In this document: positions 28,001 to 42,833 of the stretch, in pieces
How positions within the stretch are numbered: position 1 is the first letter of the stretch
Layout of the letters: every line of letters begins with the position of its first letter
Origin: Apostichopus japonicus
Lineage: Eukaryota > Echinodermata > Holothuroidea > Aspidochirotida > Stichopodidae
Assembly (NCBI RefSeq): GCF_037975245.1
Contig: NC_092581.1
Coordinates: forward strand, 7,407,501 to 7,471,500
DNA: 64,000 nucleotides
Direction: 5' to 3'
Made by a program: the position numbers and the translations under genes
Notes under the pieces: generated by a model
Told to the model about the DNA's origin: nothing
Seen by the model: the letters and a program-made list of their open reading frames with translations, nothing else
The model's database searches: none

Positions 28001-31000
28001 TTCGATTGGTCGGTACGGAACATTCGATTGATCGGTACGGAATATTCGTTTGATCGGTACTGCACATTCGATTGATCGGTACGGAACATTCGATTGATCG
28101 GTACGGAACATTCGATTGATCGGTACGGAACATTCGATTGATCGGTACGGAACATTCGATTGATCGGTACGGAATATTCGTTTGATCGGTACTGCACATT
28201 CCATTGATCGGTACCGCATTTTCCATTGATCAGTGCCGCACATTCGATTAATCGGTAACGAACTTTCGATTGATCGGTACGGAACATTCGATTGATCAAT
28301 ACCGAACATTCGATTGATCGGTACCGCACATTCGATTGATCGGTACCGCACATTCGATTGATCGGTACGGAACATTCGATTGATCGGTACCGCACATTCG
28401 ATTGATCGGTACCGTACATTCGATTAATCGGTACCACACATTCGATTGATCGGTACGGCACATTCGATTGGTCGGTACGGAACATTCGATTGATCGGTAC
28501 GGAATATTCGTTTGATCGGTACTGCACATTCGATTGATCGGTACGGAACATTCGATTGATCGGTACGGAACATTCGATTGATCGGTACGGAACGTTCGAT
28601 TGATCGGTACGGAATATTCGATTAATCGGTAACGAACATTCGATTGATCGGTACCGCATTTTCCATTGATCAGTGCCGCACATTCGATTGATCGGTAACG
28701 AACTTTCGATTGATCGGTACGGAACATTCGATTGATCAATACCGAACATTCGATTGATCGGTATCGCACATTCGATTGATCGGTACCGCACATTCGATTG
28801 ATCGGTACGGAACATTCGATTTATCGGTACCGCACATTCGATTGATCGGTACCGTACATTCGATTAATCGGTACCACACATTCGATTGATCGGAACGGAA
28901 CTTTCGATTGATCGGTACCGTACATTCGATTGATCGGTACCGCACATTCGATTGATCGGTACGGAACATTCGATTAATCGGGAACGAACATTCGATTGAT
29001 CGGTATCGCACATTCGATTGATCGGTACGGAACATTCGATTGATCGGTACCGTACATTCGAATGATCGGTACGGAACATTCGATTGATCGGTACCGCACA
29101 TTCGATTGATCGGTACGGAACATTCGATTAATCGGTAACGTACATTCGATTGATCGGTACCGCACATTCGATTGATCGGCACCGCACATTCGATTGATCG
29201 GTACGGAACATTCGATTGATCGGTACGGAACATTCGATTGATCGGTACGGAACATTCGATTGATCGGTACGGAACATTCGATTAATCGGTACCGTACATT
29301 CGATTAATCGGTACCACATATTCGATTGATCGGTACCGTACATTCGATTGATCGGTACTGCACATTCGATTGATCGGTACCGTACATTCGATTAATCGGT
29401 AACGAACATTCGATTGATCGGTACCGCACATTCGATTGATCGCCACCGCACATTCGATTGATCGGTGCGGAACATTCGATTTATCGGTACCGCACATTGG
29501 ATTGATCGTTACGGAACATTCGATTGATCGGTACGGAACATTCGATTGATCGGTACCGCTCATTCGATTGATCGGTACGGAACATTCTATTGATCGGTAC
29601 GGAACATTCGATTGATCGGTACTACAAATTCGATTGATCGGTACCGTACATTCGATTGATCGGTACCGCACATTCGATTGATCGGTACGGAACATTCGAT
29701 TGATCGGTACCGCATATTCGATTGATCGGTACGGAACATTCGATTGATCGGTACGGAACATTCGATTGATCGGTACTACACATTCGATTGATCGGTACCG
29801 TACATTCGATTGATCGGAACCGCACATTCGATTGATCGGTGCGGAACATTCGATTGATCGGTACGGAACATTCGATTGATCGGTACCGCACATTCGATTG
29901 ATCGGTACCGCACATTCGATTGATCGGTACCGTACATTCGATTAATCGGTACTACACATTCGATTGATCGGTACGGAACATTCGATTGATCGGTACGGAA
30001 CATTCGATTAATCGGTAACGAACATTCGATTGATCGGTACCGCACATTCGATTGATCGGTACGGAACATTCGTTTGATCGGTACGTGACATTCGATTGAT
30101 CGGTACCGCACATTCGATTGATCGGTACCGCACATTCGATTGATCGGTACGGAACATTCGATTAATCGGTAACGAACATTCGATTGATCGGTACGGAACA
30201 TTCGATTGATCGGTACGGAACATTCGATTGATCGGTACTACACATTCGATTGATCGGTACCGTACATTCGATTGATCGGAACCGCACATTCGATTGATCG
30301 GTGCGGAACATTCGATTGATCGGTACGGAACATTCGATTGATCGGTACCGCACATTCGATTGATCGGTACCGCACATTCGATTGATCGGTACCGTACATT
30401 CGATTAATCGGTACTACACATTCGATTGATCGGTACGGAACATTCGATTGATCGGTAACGAACATTCGATTGATCGGTACCGCACATTCGATTGATCGGT
30501 ACGGAACATTCGTTTGATCGGTACGTGACATTCGATTGATCGGTACCGCACATTCGTTTGATCGGTACGTGACATTCGATTGATCGGTACCGCACATTCG
30601 ATTGATCGGTACCGCACATTCGATTGATCGGTACGGAACATTCGATTAATCGGTAACGAACATTCGATTGATCGGTACCGCACATTCGATTGATCGGTAC
30701 GGAACATTCGTTTGATCGGTACGGGACATTCGATTGATCGGTACCGCACATTCGATTATTCAGTACGGAACATTCGATTGATCGGTACGGCACATTCGAT
30801 TGGTCGGTACGGAACATTCGATTGATCGGTACGGAATATTCGTTTGATCGGTACTGCACATTCGATTGATCGGTACGGAACATTCGATTGATCGGTACGG
30901 AACATTCGATTGATCGGTACGGAACATTCGATTGATCGGTACGGAACATTCGATTGATCGGTACGGAATATTCGTTTGATCGGTACTGCACATTCCATTG

Positions 31001-34000
31001 ATCGGTACCGCATTTTCCATTGATCAGTGCCGCACATTCGATTAATCGGTAACGAACTTTCGATTGATCGGTACGGAACATTCGATTGATCAATACCGAA
31101 CATTCGATTGATCGGTACCGCACATTCGATTGATCGGTACCGCACATTCGATTGATCGGTACGGAACATTCGATTGATCGGTACCGCACATTCGATTGAT
31201 CGGTACCGTACATTCGATTAATCGGTACCACACATTCGATTGATCGGTACGGAACATTCGATTGATCGGTACCGTACATTCGATTGATCGGTACCGCATA
31301 TTCGATTGATCGGTACGGAACATTCGATTGATCGGTACGGAACATTCGATTGATCGGTACCGCACATTCGATTGATCGGTACGGAACATTCGATTGATCG
31401 GTACGGAACATTCGATTGATCGGTACTACAAATTCGATTGATCGGTACCGTACATTCGATTGATCGGTACCGCACATTCGATTGATCGGTACGGAACATT
31501 CGATTAATCGGTAACGAACATTCGATTGATCGGTACCGCACATTCGATTGATCGGTACGGAACATTCGTTTGATCGGTACGTGACATTCGATTGATCGGT
31601 ACCGCACATTCGATTGATCGGTACCGCACATTCGATTGATCGGTACGGAACATTCGATTAATCGGTAACGAACATTCGATTGATCGGTACCGCACATTCG
31701 ATTGATCGGTACGGAACATTCGTTTGATCGGTACGGGACATTCGATTGATCGGTACCGCACATTCGATTATTCAGTACGGAACATTCGATTGATCGGTAC
31801 GGCACATTCGATTGGTCGGTACGGAACATTCGATTGATCGGTACGGAATATTCGTTTGATCGGTACTGCACATTCGATTGATCGGTACGGAACATTCGAT
31901 TGATCGGTACGGAACATTCGATTGATCGGTACGGAACATTCGATTGATCGGTACGGAACATTCGATTGATCGGTACGGAATATTCGTTTGATCGGTACTG
32001 CACATTCCATTGATCGGTACCGCATTTTCCATTGATCAGTGCCGCACATTCGATTAATCGGTAACGAACTTTCGATTGATCGGTACGGAACATTCGATTG
32101 ATCAATACCGAACATTCGATTGATCGGTACCGCACATTCGATTGATCGGTACCGCACATTCGATTGATCGGTACGGAACATTCGATTGATCGGTACCGCA
32201 CATTCGATTGATCGGTACCGTACATTCGATTAATCGGTACCACACATTCGATTGATCGGTACGGCACATTCGATTGGTCGGTACGGAACATTCGATTGAT
32301 CGGTACGGAATATTCGTTTGATCGGTACTGCACATTCGATTGATCGGTACGGAACATTCGATTGATCGGTACGGAACATTCGATTGATCGGTACGGAACG
32401 TTCGATTGATCGGTACGGAATATTCGATTAATCGGTAACGAACATTCGATTGATCGGTACCGCATTTTCCATTGATCAGTGCCGCACATTCGATTGATCG
32501 GTAACGAACTTTCGATTGATCGGTACGGAACATTCGATTGATCAATACCGAACATTCGATTGATCGGTATCGCACATTCGATTGATCGGTACCGCACATT
32601 CGATTGATCGGTACGGAACATTCGATTTATCGGTACCGCACATTCGATTGATCGGAACGGAACATTCGATTGATCGGTACCGTACATTCGATTGATCGGT
32701 ACCGCACATTCGATTGATCGGTACGGAACATTCGATTAATCGGGAACGAACATTCGATTGATCGGTATCGCACATTCGATTGATCGGTACGGAACATTCG
32801 ATTGATCGGTACCGTACATTCGATTGATCGGTACGGAACATTCGATTGATCGGTACCGCACATTCGATTGATCGGTACGGAACATTCGATTAATCGGTAA
32901 CGTACATTCGATTGATCGGTACCGCACATTCGATTGATCGGCACCGCACATTCGATTGATCGGTACGGAACATTCGATTGATCGGTACGGAACATTCGAT
33001 TGATCGGTACGGAACATTCGATTGATCGGTACGGAACATTCGATTGATCGGTACCGTACATTCGATTAATCGGTACCACATATTCGATTGATCGGTACCG
33101 TACATTCGATTGATCGGTACTGCACATTCGATTGATCGGTACCGTACATTCGATTAATCGGTAACGAACATTCGATTGATCGGTACCGCACATTCGATTG
33201 ATCGCCACCGCACATTCGATTGATCGGTACGGAACATTCGATTTATCGGTACCGCACATTGGATTGATCGTTACGGAACATTCGATTGATCGGTACGGAA
33301 CATTCGATTGATCGGTACCGCTCATTCGATTGATCGGTACGGAACATTCTATTGATCGGTACGGAACATTCGATTGATCGGTACTACAAATTCGATTGAT
33401 CGGTACCGTACATTCGATTGATCGGTACCGCACATTCGATTGATCGGTACGGAACATTCGATTGATCGGTACCGCATATTCGATTGATCGGTACGGAACA
33501 TTCGATTGATCGGTACGGAACATTCGATTGATCGGTACTACACATTCGATTGATCGGTACCGTACATTCGATTGATCGGAACCGCACATTCGATTGATCG
33601 GTGCGGAACATTCGATTGATCGGTACGGAACATTCGATTGATCGGTACCGCACATTCGATTGATCGGTACCGCACATTCGATTGATCGGTACCGTACATT
33701 CGATTAATCGGTACTACACATTCGATTGATCGGTACGGAACATTCGATTGATCGGTACCGCACATTCGATTGATCGGTACGGAACAATCGATTAATCGGT
33801 AACGAACATTCGATTGATCGGTACCGCACATTCGATTGATCGGTACGGAACATTCGTTTGATCGGTACGTGACATTCGATTGATCGGTACCGCACATTTG
33901 ATTGATCGGTACCGCACATTCGATTGATCGGTACGGAACATTCGATTAATCGGTAACGAACATTCGATTGATCGGTACCGCACATTCGATTGATCGGTAC

Positions 34001-35238
34001 GGAACATTCGTTTGATCGGTACGGGACATTCGATTGATCGGTACCGCACATTCGATTATTCAGTACGGAACATTCGATTGATCGGTACGGCACATTCGAT
34101 TGGTCGGTACGGAACATTCGATTGATCGGTACGGAATATTCGTTTGATCGGTACTGCACATTCGATTGATCGGTACGGAACATTCGATTGATCGGTACGG
34201 AACATTCGATTGATCGGTACGGAACATTCGATTGATCGGTACGGAACATTCGATTGATCGGTACGGAATATTCGTTTGATCGGTACTGCACATTCCATTG
34301 ATCGGTACCGCATTTTCCATTGATCAGTGCCGCACATTCGATTAATCGGTAACGAACTTTCGATTGATCGGTACGGAACATTCGATTGATCAATACCGAA
34401 CATTCGATTGATCGGTACCGCACATTCGATTGATCGGTACCGCACATTCGATTGATCGGTACGGAACATTCGATTGATCGGTACCGCACATTCGATTGAT
34501 CGGTACCGTACATTCGATTAATCGGTACCACACATTCGATTGATCGGTACGGAACATTCGATTGATCGGTACCGTACATTCGATTGATCGGTACCGCATA
34601 TTCGATTGATCGGTACGGAACATTCGATTGATCGGTACGGAACATTCGATTGATCGGTACCGCACATTCGATTGATCGGTACGGAACATTCGATTGATCG
34701 GTACGGAACATTCGATTGATCGGTACTACAAATTCGATTGATCGGTACCGTACATTCGATTGATCGGTACCGCACATTCGATTGATCGGTACGGAACATT
34801 CGATTAATCGGTAACGAACATTCGATTGATCGGTACCGCACATTCTATTGATCGGTACGTAACATTCGTTTGATCGGTACGGGACATTCGATTGATCGGT
34901 ACCGCACATTCGATTATTCAGTACGGAACATTCGATTGATCGGTACAGCACATTCGATTGGTCGGTACGGAACATTCGATTGATCGGTACGGAATATTCG
35001 TTTGATCGGTACTGCACATTCGATTGATCGGTACTTAACATTCGATTGATCGGTACGGAACATTCGATTGATCGGTACGGAACATTCGATTGATCGGTAC
35101 GGAACATTCGATTGATCGGTACGGAATATTCGTTTGATCGGTACTGCACATTCGATTGATCGGTACCGCATTTTCCATTGATCAGTGCCGCACATTCGAT
35201 TAATCGGTAACGAACTTTCGATTGATCGGTACGGAACA
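25031..35238. repeat. 476-monomer HOR, copy 3, nearly full length
   Basis: This copy follows copy 1 at an offset of 13,861 bp until about 26,195. It then follows at 13,619 bp, showing a loss of 242 bp (11 monomers) that are present in copy 1 (before about 12,565) and copy 2 (about 22,830-23,072). From about 33.2 kb the offset is 13,597 bp, because copy 1 has one extra monomer. Single-base differences seen include GATTAATC at 29,281 for GATTGATC in copy 1, and ATTTGATTG at 33,897 for ATTCGATTG. Similarity stops at about 35,247, where this copy has GATCAATACC and copy 1 has GATCGGTGCGG. Confidence 0.85.
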
Positions 35239-37075
35239 TTCGATTGATCAATACCGAACATTCGATTGATCGGTACCGCACATTCGATTGATCGGTACCG
35301 CACATTCGATTGATCGGTACGGAACATTCGATTTATCGGTACCGCACATTCGATTGATCGGTACCGTACATTCGATTAATCGGTACCACACATTCGATTG
35401 ATCGGAACGGAACATTCGATTGATCGGTACCGTACATTCGATTGATCGGTACCGCACATTCGATTGATCGGTACGGAACATTCGATTAATCGGGAACGAA
35501 CATTCGATTGATCGGTATCGCACATTCGATTGATCGGTACGGAACATTCGATTGATCGGTACCGTACATTCGATTGATCGGTACGGAACATTCGATTGAT
35601 CGGTACCGCACATTCGATTGATCGGTACGGAACATTCGATTAATCGGTAACGTACATTCGATTGATCGGTACCGCACATTCGATTGATCGGCACCGCACA
35701 TTCGATTGATCGGTACGGAACATTCGATTGATCGGTACGGAACATTCGATTGATCGGTACCGCACATTCGATTGATCGGTACGGTACATTCGATTGATCG
35801 GTACCGCACATTCGATTAATCGGTACCACATATTCGATTGATCGGTACCGTACATTCGATTGATCGGTACTGCACATTCGATTGATCGGTACGTAACATT
35901 CTATTAATCGGTAATGAACATTCGATTGATCGGTACCGCACATTCGATTGATAGCCACCGCACATTCGATTGATCGGTACGGAACATTCGATTGATCGGT
36001 ACGGAACATTCGATTGATCGGTACGGAACATTCGATTAATCGGTAACGAACATTCGATTGATCGGTACCGCACATTCGATTGATCGGTACGGAACATTCG
36101 ATTGATCGGTACCGTACATTCGATTGATCGGTACTGCACATTCGATTGATCGGTACGGAACATTCGATTAATCGGTAACGAACATTCGATTGATCGGTAC
36201 CGCACATTCGATTGATCGGCACCGCACATTCGATTGATCGGTACGGAACATTCGATTGATCGGTACGGAACATTCGATTGATCGGTACGGAACATTCGAT
36301 TGATCGGTACCGTACATTCGATTGATCGGTACCGCACATTCGATTGATCGGTACGGAACATTCGATTAATCGGTAACGAACATTCGATTGATCGGTACCG
36401 CACATTCGATTGATCGGTACGGAACATTCGATTGATCGGTACCGTACATTCGATTGATCGGTACGGAACATTCGATTGATCGGTACGGAACATTTGATTA
36501 ATCGGTAACGAACATTCGATTGATCGGTACCTCACGTTCGATTGATCGGTACGGAACATTCGATTGATCGGTACGGAACATTCGATTGATCGGTACCGTA
36601 CATTCGATTGATCGGTACCGCACATTCGATTGATCGGTACGGAACATTCGATTAATCGGTAACGAACATTCGATTGATCGGTACCGCACATTCGATTGAT
36701 CGGTACGGAACATTCGATTGATCGGTACCGTACATTCGATTGATCGGTACTGCACATTCGATTGATCGGTACGGAACATTTGATTAATCGGTAACGAACA
36801 TTCGATTGATCGGTACCTCACGTTCGATTGATCGGTACGGAACATTCGATTGATCGGTACGGAACATTCGATTGATCGCTACGGAACATTCGTTTGATCG
36901 GTAAGGAACATTCGATTGATCGGTACCGCACATTCGATTATTCAGTACGGAACATTCGATTGATCGGTACGGCACATTCGATTGGTCGGTACCGCACATT
37001 CCATTGATCGGCACGGAATATTCGATTGATCGGTACCGCATATTCGATTCTTCAGTACGGCACATTCGATTGATC
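35140..37075. repeat. 88-monomer HOR (1,936 bp), copy 1
   Basis: The variant order repeats directly downstream at an offset of 1,936 bp (88 monomers). Markers include the ATTTTCC monomer, GGGAACG, TACGGTAC, ATTCTATTAATC with TAATGAAC (about 35,900), a GATAGCCA octamer (about 35,952), several ATTTGATTAATC cores followed by TACCTCAC, GATCGCTACGG, TAAGGAAC and an ATTCTTCAG monomer. The copies are nearly identical by eye. Confidence 0.88.
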
Positions 37076-39011
37076 GGTACTGCACATTCAATTGATCGGT
37101 ACCGCATTTTCCATTGATCGGTGCCGCACATTCGATTAATCGGTAACGAACTTTCGATTGATCGGTACGGAACATTCGATTGATCAATACCGAACATTCG
37201 ATTGATCGGTACCGCACATTCGATTGATCGGTACCGCACATTCGATTGATCGGTACGGAACATTCGATTTATCGGTACCGCACATTCGATTGATCGGTAC
37301 CGTACATTCGATTAATCGGTACCACACATTCGATTGATCGGAACGGAACATTCGATTGATCGGTACCGTACATTCGATTGATCGGTACCGCACATTCGAT
37401 TGATCGGTACGGAACATTCGATTAATCGGGAACGAACATTCGATTGATCGGTATCGCACATTCGATTGATCGGTACGGAACATTCGATTGATCGGTACCG
37501 TACATTCGATTGATCGGTACGGAACATTCGATTGATCGGTACCGCACATTCGATTGATCGGTACGGAACATTCGATTAATCGGTAACGTACATTCGATTG
37601 ATCGGTACCGCACATTCGATTGATCGGCACCGCACATTCGATTGATCGGTACGGAACATTCGATTGATCGGTACGGAACATTCGATTGATCGGTACCGCA
37701 CATTCGATTGATCGGTACGGTACATTCGATTGATCGGTACCGCACATTCGATTAATCGGTACCACATATTCGATTGATCGGTACCGTACATTCGATTGAT
37801 CGGTACTGCACATTCGATTGATCGGTACGTAACATTCTATTAATCGGTAATGAACATTCGATTGATCGGTACCGCACATTCGATTGATAGCCACCGCACA
37901 TTCGATTGATCGGTACGGAACATTCGATTGATCGGTACGGAACATTCGATTGATCGGTACGGAACATTCGATTAATCGGTAACGAACATTCGATTGATCG
38001 GTACCGCACATTCGATTGATCGGTACGGAACATTCGATTGATCGGTACCGTACATTCGATTGATCGGTACTGCACATTCGATTGATCGGTACGGAACATT
38101 CGATTAATCGGTAACGAACATTCGATTGATCGGTACCGCACATTCGATTGATCGGCACCGCACATTCGATTGATCGGTACGGAACATTCGATTGATCGGT
38201 ACGGAACATTCGATTGATCGGTACGGAACATTCGATTGATCGGTACCGTACATTCGATTGATCGGTACCGCACATTCGATTGATCGGTACGGAACATTCG
38301 ATTAATCGGTAACGAACATTCGATTGATCGGTACCGCACATTCGATTGATCGGTACGGAACATTCGATTGATCGGTACCGTACATTCGATTGATCGGTAC
38401 GGAACATTCGATTGATCGGTACGGAACATTTGATTAATCGGTAACGAACATTCGATTGATCGGTACCTCACGTTCGATTGATCGGTACGGAACATTCGAT
38501 TGATCGGTACGGAACATTCGATTGATCGGTACCGTACATTCGATTGATCGGTACCGCACATTCGATTGATCGGTACGGAACATTCGATTAATCGGTAACG
38601 AACATTCGATTGATCGGTACCGCACATTCGATTGATCGGTACGGAATATTCGATTGATCGGTACCGTACATTCGATTGATCGGTACTGCACATTCGATTG
38701 ATCGGTACGGAACATTTGATTAATCGGTAACGAACATTCGATTGATCGGTACCTCACGTTCGATTGATCGGTACGGAACATTCGATTGATCGGTACGGAA
38801 CATTCGATTGATCGCTACGGAACATTCGTTTGATCGGTAAGGAACATTCGATTGATCGGTACCGCACATTCGATTATTCAGTACGGAACATTCGATTGAT
38901 CGGTACGGCACATTCGATTGGTCGGTACCGCACATTCCATTGATCGGCACGGAATATTCGATTGATCGGTACCGCATATTCGATTCTTCAGTACGGCACA
39001 TTCGATTGATC
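37076..39011. repeat. 88-monomer HOR (1,936 bp), copy 2
   Basis: This is the adjacent copy of 35,140-37,075 and carries all of its markers in the same order. A third, partial copy continues to about 39,180 and then diverges at an ATTAATCGGCAAC monomer. One private difference is TACGGAAT at about 38,643 where copy 1 has TACGGAAC. Confidence 0.88.
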
Positions 39012-39288
39012 GGTACTGCACATTCAATTGATCGGTACCGCATTTTCCATTGATCGGTGCCGCACATTCGATTAATCGGTAACGAACTTTCGATTGATCG
39101 GTACGGAACATTCGATTGATCAATACCGAACATTCGATTGATCGGTACCGCACATTCGATTGATCGGTACCGCACATTCGATTAATCGGCAACGAACATT
39201 CGATTGATCGGTACCGTACATTCGATTGATCGGTACGGAACATTCGATTGATCGGTACGGAACATTCGATTGATCGGTACCGCACATT
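38545..39288. repeat. HOR segment also present at 40,833-41,576
   Basis: The segment recurs at an offset of 2,288 bp (104 monomers). After a 132-bp (six-monomer) deletion in the right copy the match resumes, 39,421-39,700 corresponding to 41,577-41,856 at 2,156 bp. The resumed part carries the rare ATTATTCAGTGCGG and GATCGGGAGGG monomers. Confidence 0.75.
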
Positions 39289-42200
39289 CGATTAATACGT
39301 ACGAAATATTCGATTAATCGGTACCACACATTCGATTGATCGGTACGGAACATTCGATTGATCGGTACCGCACATTCGATTGATCGGTACGGAACATTCG
39401 ATTGATCGGTACCGCACATTCGATTATTCAGTGCGGAACATTCGATTGATCGGTACGGAACATTCGATTGATCGGGAGGGAACATTCGATTGATCGGTAC
39501 CGCACATTCGATTGATCGGTACCGCACGTTCGATTGATCGGTACGTAACATTCGATTGATCGGTACTGAACATTCGATTGATCGGTACCGCACATTCGAT
39601 TGATCGGTACGGAACATTCGATTGATCAATACCGAACATTCCATTGATCGGTACCGCACATTCGATTAATCGGCAACGAACATTCGATTGATCGGTACCG
39701 TACATTCGATTAATCGGTAACGAGAATTCGATTGATCGGTACCGCACATTCGATTGATCGGTACGGAACATTCGATTAATCGGTAACGAACATTCGATTG
39801 ATCGGTACCGCACATTCGATTGATCGGTACGGAACATTCGATTGATCGGTACCGCACATTCGATTGATCGGTACGGAACATTCGATTGATCAGTACGGCA
39901 CATTCGAATGATCGGTTCTGTACATTCGTTTGATCGGTACCGCACATTCTATTATTCAGTACGGCACATTCGATTGATCGGCACTGAACATTCGTTTGAT
40001 CGGTACCGCACATTCGATTGATCGGCTCGGAACATTCGATTGATCGGTACCGCACATTCGATTGATCGGTACCGCACATTCGATTAATCGGTAACGAGAA
40101 TTCGATTGATCGGTACCGCACATTCGATTAATAGGTACGAAACATTCGATTAATCGGTACAGAACATTCGTTTGATCGTTACCGCACATTCGATTGATCG
40201 GTACTGTACATTCGATTGATCGGTACGGAACATTCGTTTGATCATTACCGAACATTCGTTTGATCGGTACGGAACATTCGATTGATCGGTACCGCACATT
40301 CGATTAATCGGTAACGAGAATTCGATTGATCGGTACCGCACATTCGATTAATAGGTACGAAACATTCGATTAATCGGTACAGAACATTCGTTTGATCGTT
40401 ACCGCACATTCGATTGATCGGTACTGTACATTCGATTGATCGGTACTGCACATTCGATTGATCGGTACGGAACATTCGATTAATCGGTAACGAACATTCG
40501 ATTGATCGGTACCGCACATTCGATTGATCGGCACCGCACATTCGATTGATCGGTACGGAACATTCGATTGATCGGTACGGAACATTCGATTGATCGGTAC
40601 GGAACATTCGATTGATCGGTACCGTACATTCGATTAATCGGTACCGCACATTCGATTGATCGGTACGGAACATTCGATTAATCGGTAACGAACATTCGAT
40701 TGATCGGTACCGCACATTCGATTGATCGGTACGGAACATTTGATTAATCGGTAACGAACATTCGATTGATCGGTACCTCACGTTCGATTGATCGGTACGG
40801 AACATTCGATTGATCGGTACTGCACATTCGATTGATCGGTACCGCACATTCGATTGATCGGTACGGAACATTCGATTAATCGGTAACGAACATTCGATTG
40901 ATCGGTACCGCACATTCGATTGATCGGTACGGAACATTCGATTGATCGGTACCGTACATTCGATTGATCGGTACTGCACATTCGATTGATCGGTACGGAA
41001 CATTTGATTAATCGGTAACGAACATTCGATTGATCGGTACCTCACGTTCGATTGATCGGTACGGAACATTCGATTGATCGATACCGAACATTCGATTGAT
41101 CGCTACGGAACATTCGTTTGATCGGTAAGGAACATTCGATTGATCGGTACCGCACATTCGATTATTCAGTACGGAACATTCGATTAATCGGTACGGCACA
41201 TTCGATTGGTCGGTACCGCACATTCCATTGATCGGCACGGAATATTCGATTGATCGGTACCGCATATTCGATTCTTCAGTACGGCACATTCGAATGATCG
41301 GTACTGCACATTCAATTGATCGGTACCGCATTTTCCATTGATCGGTGCCGCACATTCGATTAATCGGTAACGAATTTTCGATTGATCGGTACGAAACATT
41401 CGATTGATCAATACCGAACATTCGATTGATCGGTACCGCACATTCGATTGATCGGTACCGCACATTCGATTAATCGGCAACGAACATTCGATTGATCGGT
41501 ACCGTACATTCGATTGATCGGTACGGAACATTCGATTGATCGGTACGGAACATTCGATTGATCGGTACCGCACATTCGATTATTCAGTGCGGAACATTCG
41601 ATTGATCGGTACTTAACATTCGATTGATCGGGAGGGAACATTCGATTGATCGGTACGGCACATTCGATTGATCGGTACCGCACGTTCGATTGATCGGTAC
41701 GTAACATTCGATTGATCGGTACTGAACATTCGATTGATCGGTACCGCACATTCGATTGATCGGTACGGAACATTCGATTGATCAATACCGAACATTCCAT
41801 TGATCGGTACCGCACATTCGATTAATCGGCAACGAACATTCGATTGATCGGTACCGTACATTCGATTGATCGGTACGGAACATTCGATTGATCGGTACGG
41901 AACATTCGATTGATCGGTACCGCATATTCGATTAATCGGAACGAAACATTCGATTAATCGGTACAGAACATTCGTTTGATCGTTACCGCACATTCGATTG
42001 ATCGGTACCGTACATTCGATTATTCAGTACGGCACATTCGATTGATCAGTTCTGTACATTCGTTTGATCGGTACGGAACATTCGATTGATCGGTACGGAA
42101 CATTTGATTGATCGGTACCGCACATTCGATTGATCGGTACGGAACATTCGATTGATCGGGACGGAACATTCGATTGATCGGTACCGCACATTCGATTGAT

Positions 42201-42833
42201 CGGTACTGCACATTCGATTGATCGGTACGGAACATTCGATTGATCAATACCGAACATTCGATTGATCGGTACCGCATATTCGAATAATCGGTAACGAAAA
42301 TTCGATTGATCGGTACGGAACATTTGTTTGATCATTACCGAACATTCGTTTGATCGGTACCGCACATTCGATTGATCGGTACCGCACATTCGATTATTCA
42401 GTACGGCACATTCGATTGACCAGTTCTGTACATTCGTTTGATCGGTACCGCACATTCGCTTGATCGGTACCGCACATTCGATTATTCGTTACGACACATT
42501 CGATTGATCGGTACTGAACTTTCGATTGATCGGTACCGCACATTCGATGGATCGGTACGGAACATTCGATTGATCAGTACGGCACATTCGAATGATCGGC
42601 ACTGAACATTCGTTTGATCGGTACCGCACATTCGATTGATCGGCTCGGAACATTCGATTGATCGCTACCGCACATTCGATTGATCGCTACCGCACATTCG
42701 ATTAATCGGTAACGAGAATTCGATTGATCGGTACCGCACATTCGATTAATAGGTACGAAACATTCGATTAATCGGTACAGAACATTCGTTTGATCGTTAC
42801 CGCACATTCGATTGATCGGTACCGCACATTCGA
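39289..42833. repeat. Irregular, variant-rich satellite zone
   Basis: This stretch is still pure 22-bp array but has many rare monomers: ATACGTACG, GGGAGGG, GGTTCTG, TAACGAGA, ATAGGTACG, GATCGTTACC, GATCATTACC and CAGTTCTG. No long two-copy unit explains most of it. A local duplication is visible: 40,050-40,225 and 40,270-40,445 share TAACGAGA, ATAGGTACG, TACAGAAC, GATCGTTACC and TACTGTAC at an offset of 220 bp (10 monomers). The zone separates the left-hand HOR family from the right-hand one. Confidence 0.75.
40833..41576. repeat. HOR segment matching 38,545-39,288
   Basis: This is the right copy of the 2,288-bp offset pair. It shares the ATTTGATTAATC, TACCTCAC, GATCGCTACGG, TAAGGAAC, ATTATTCAG, ATTCTTCAG and ATTTTCC markers. 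It differs by several substitutions, such as GATCGATACC at about 41,079 and ATTCGAATG at about 41,290. Confidence 0.75.
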
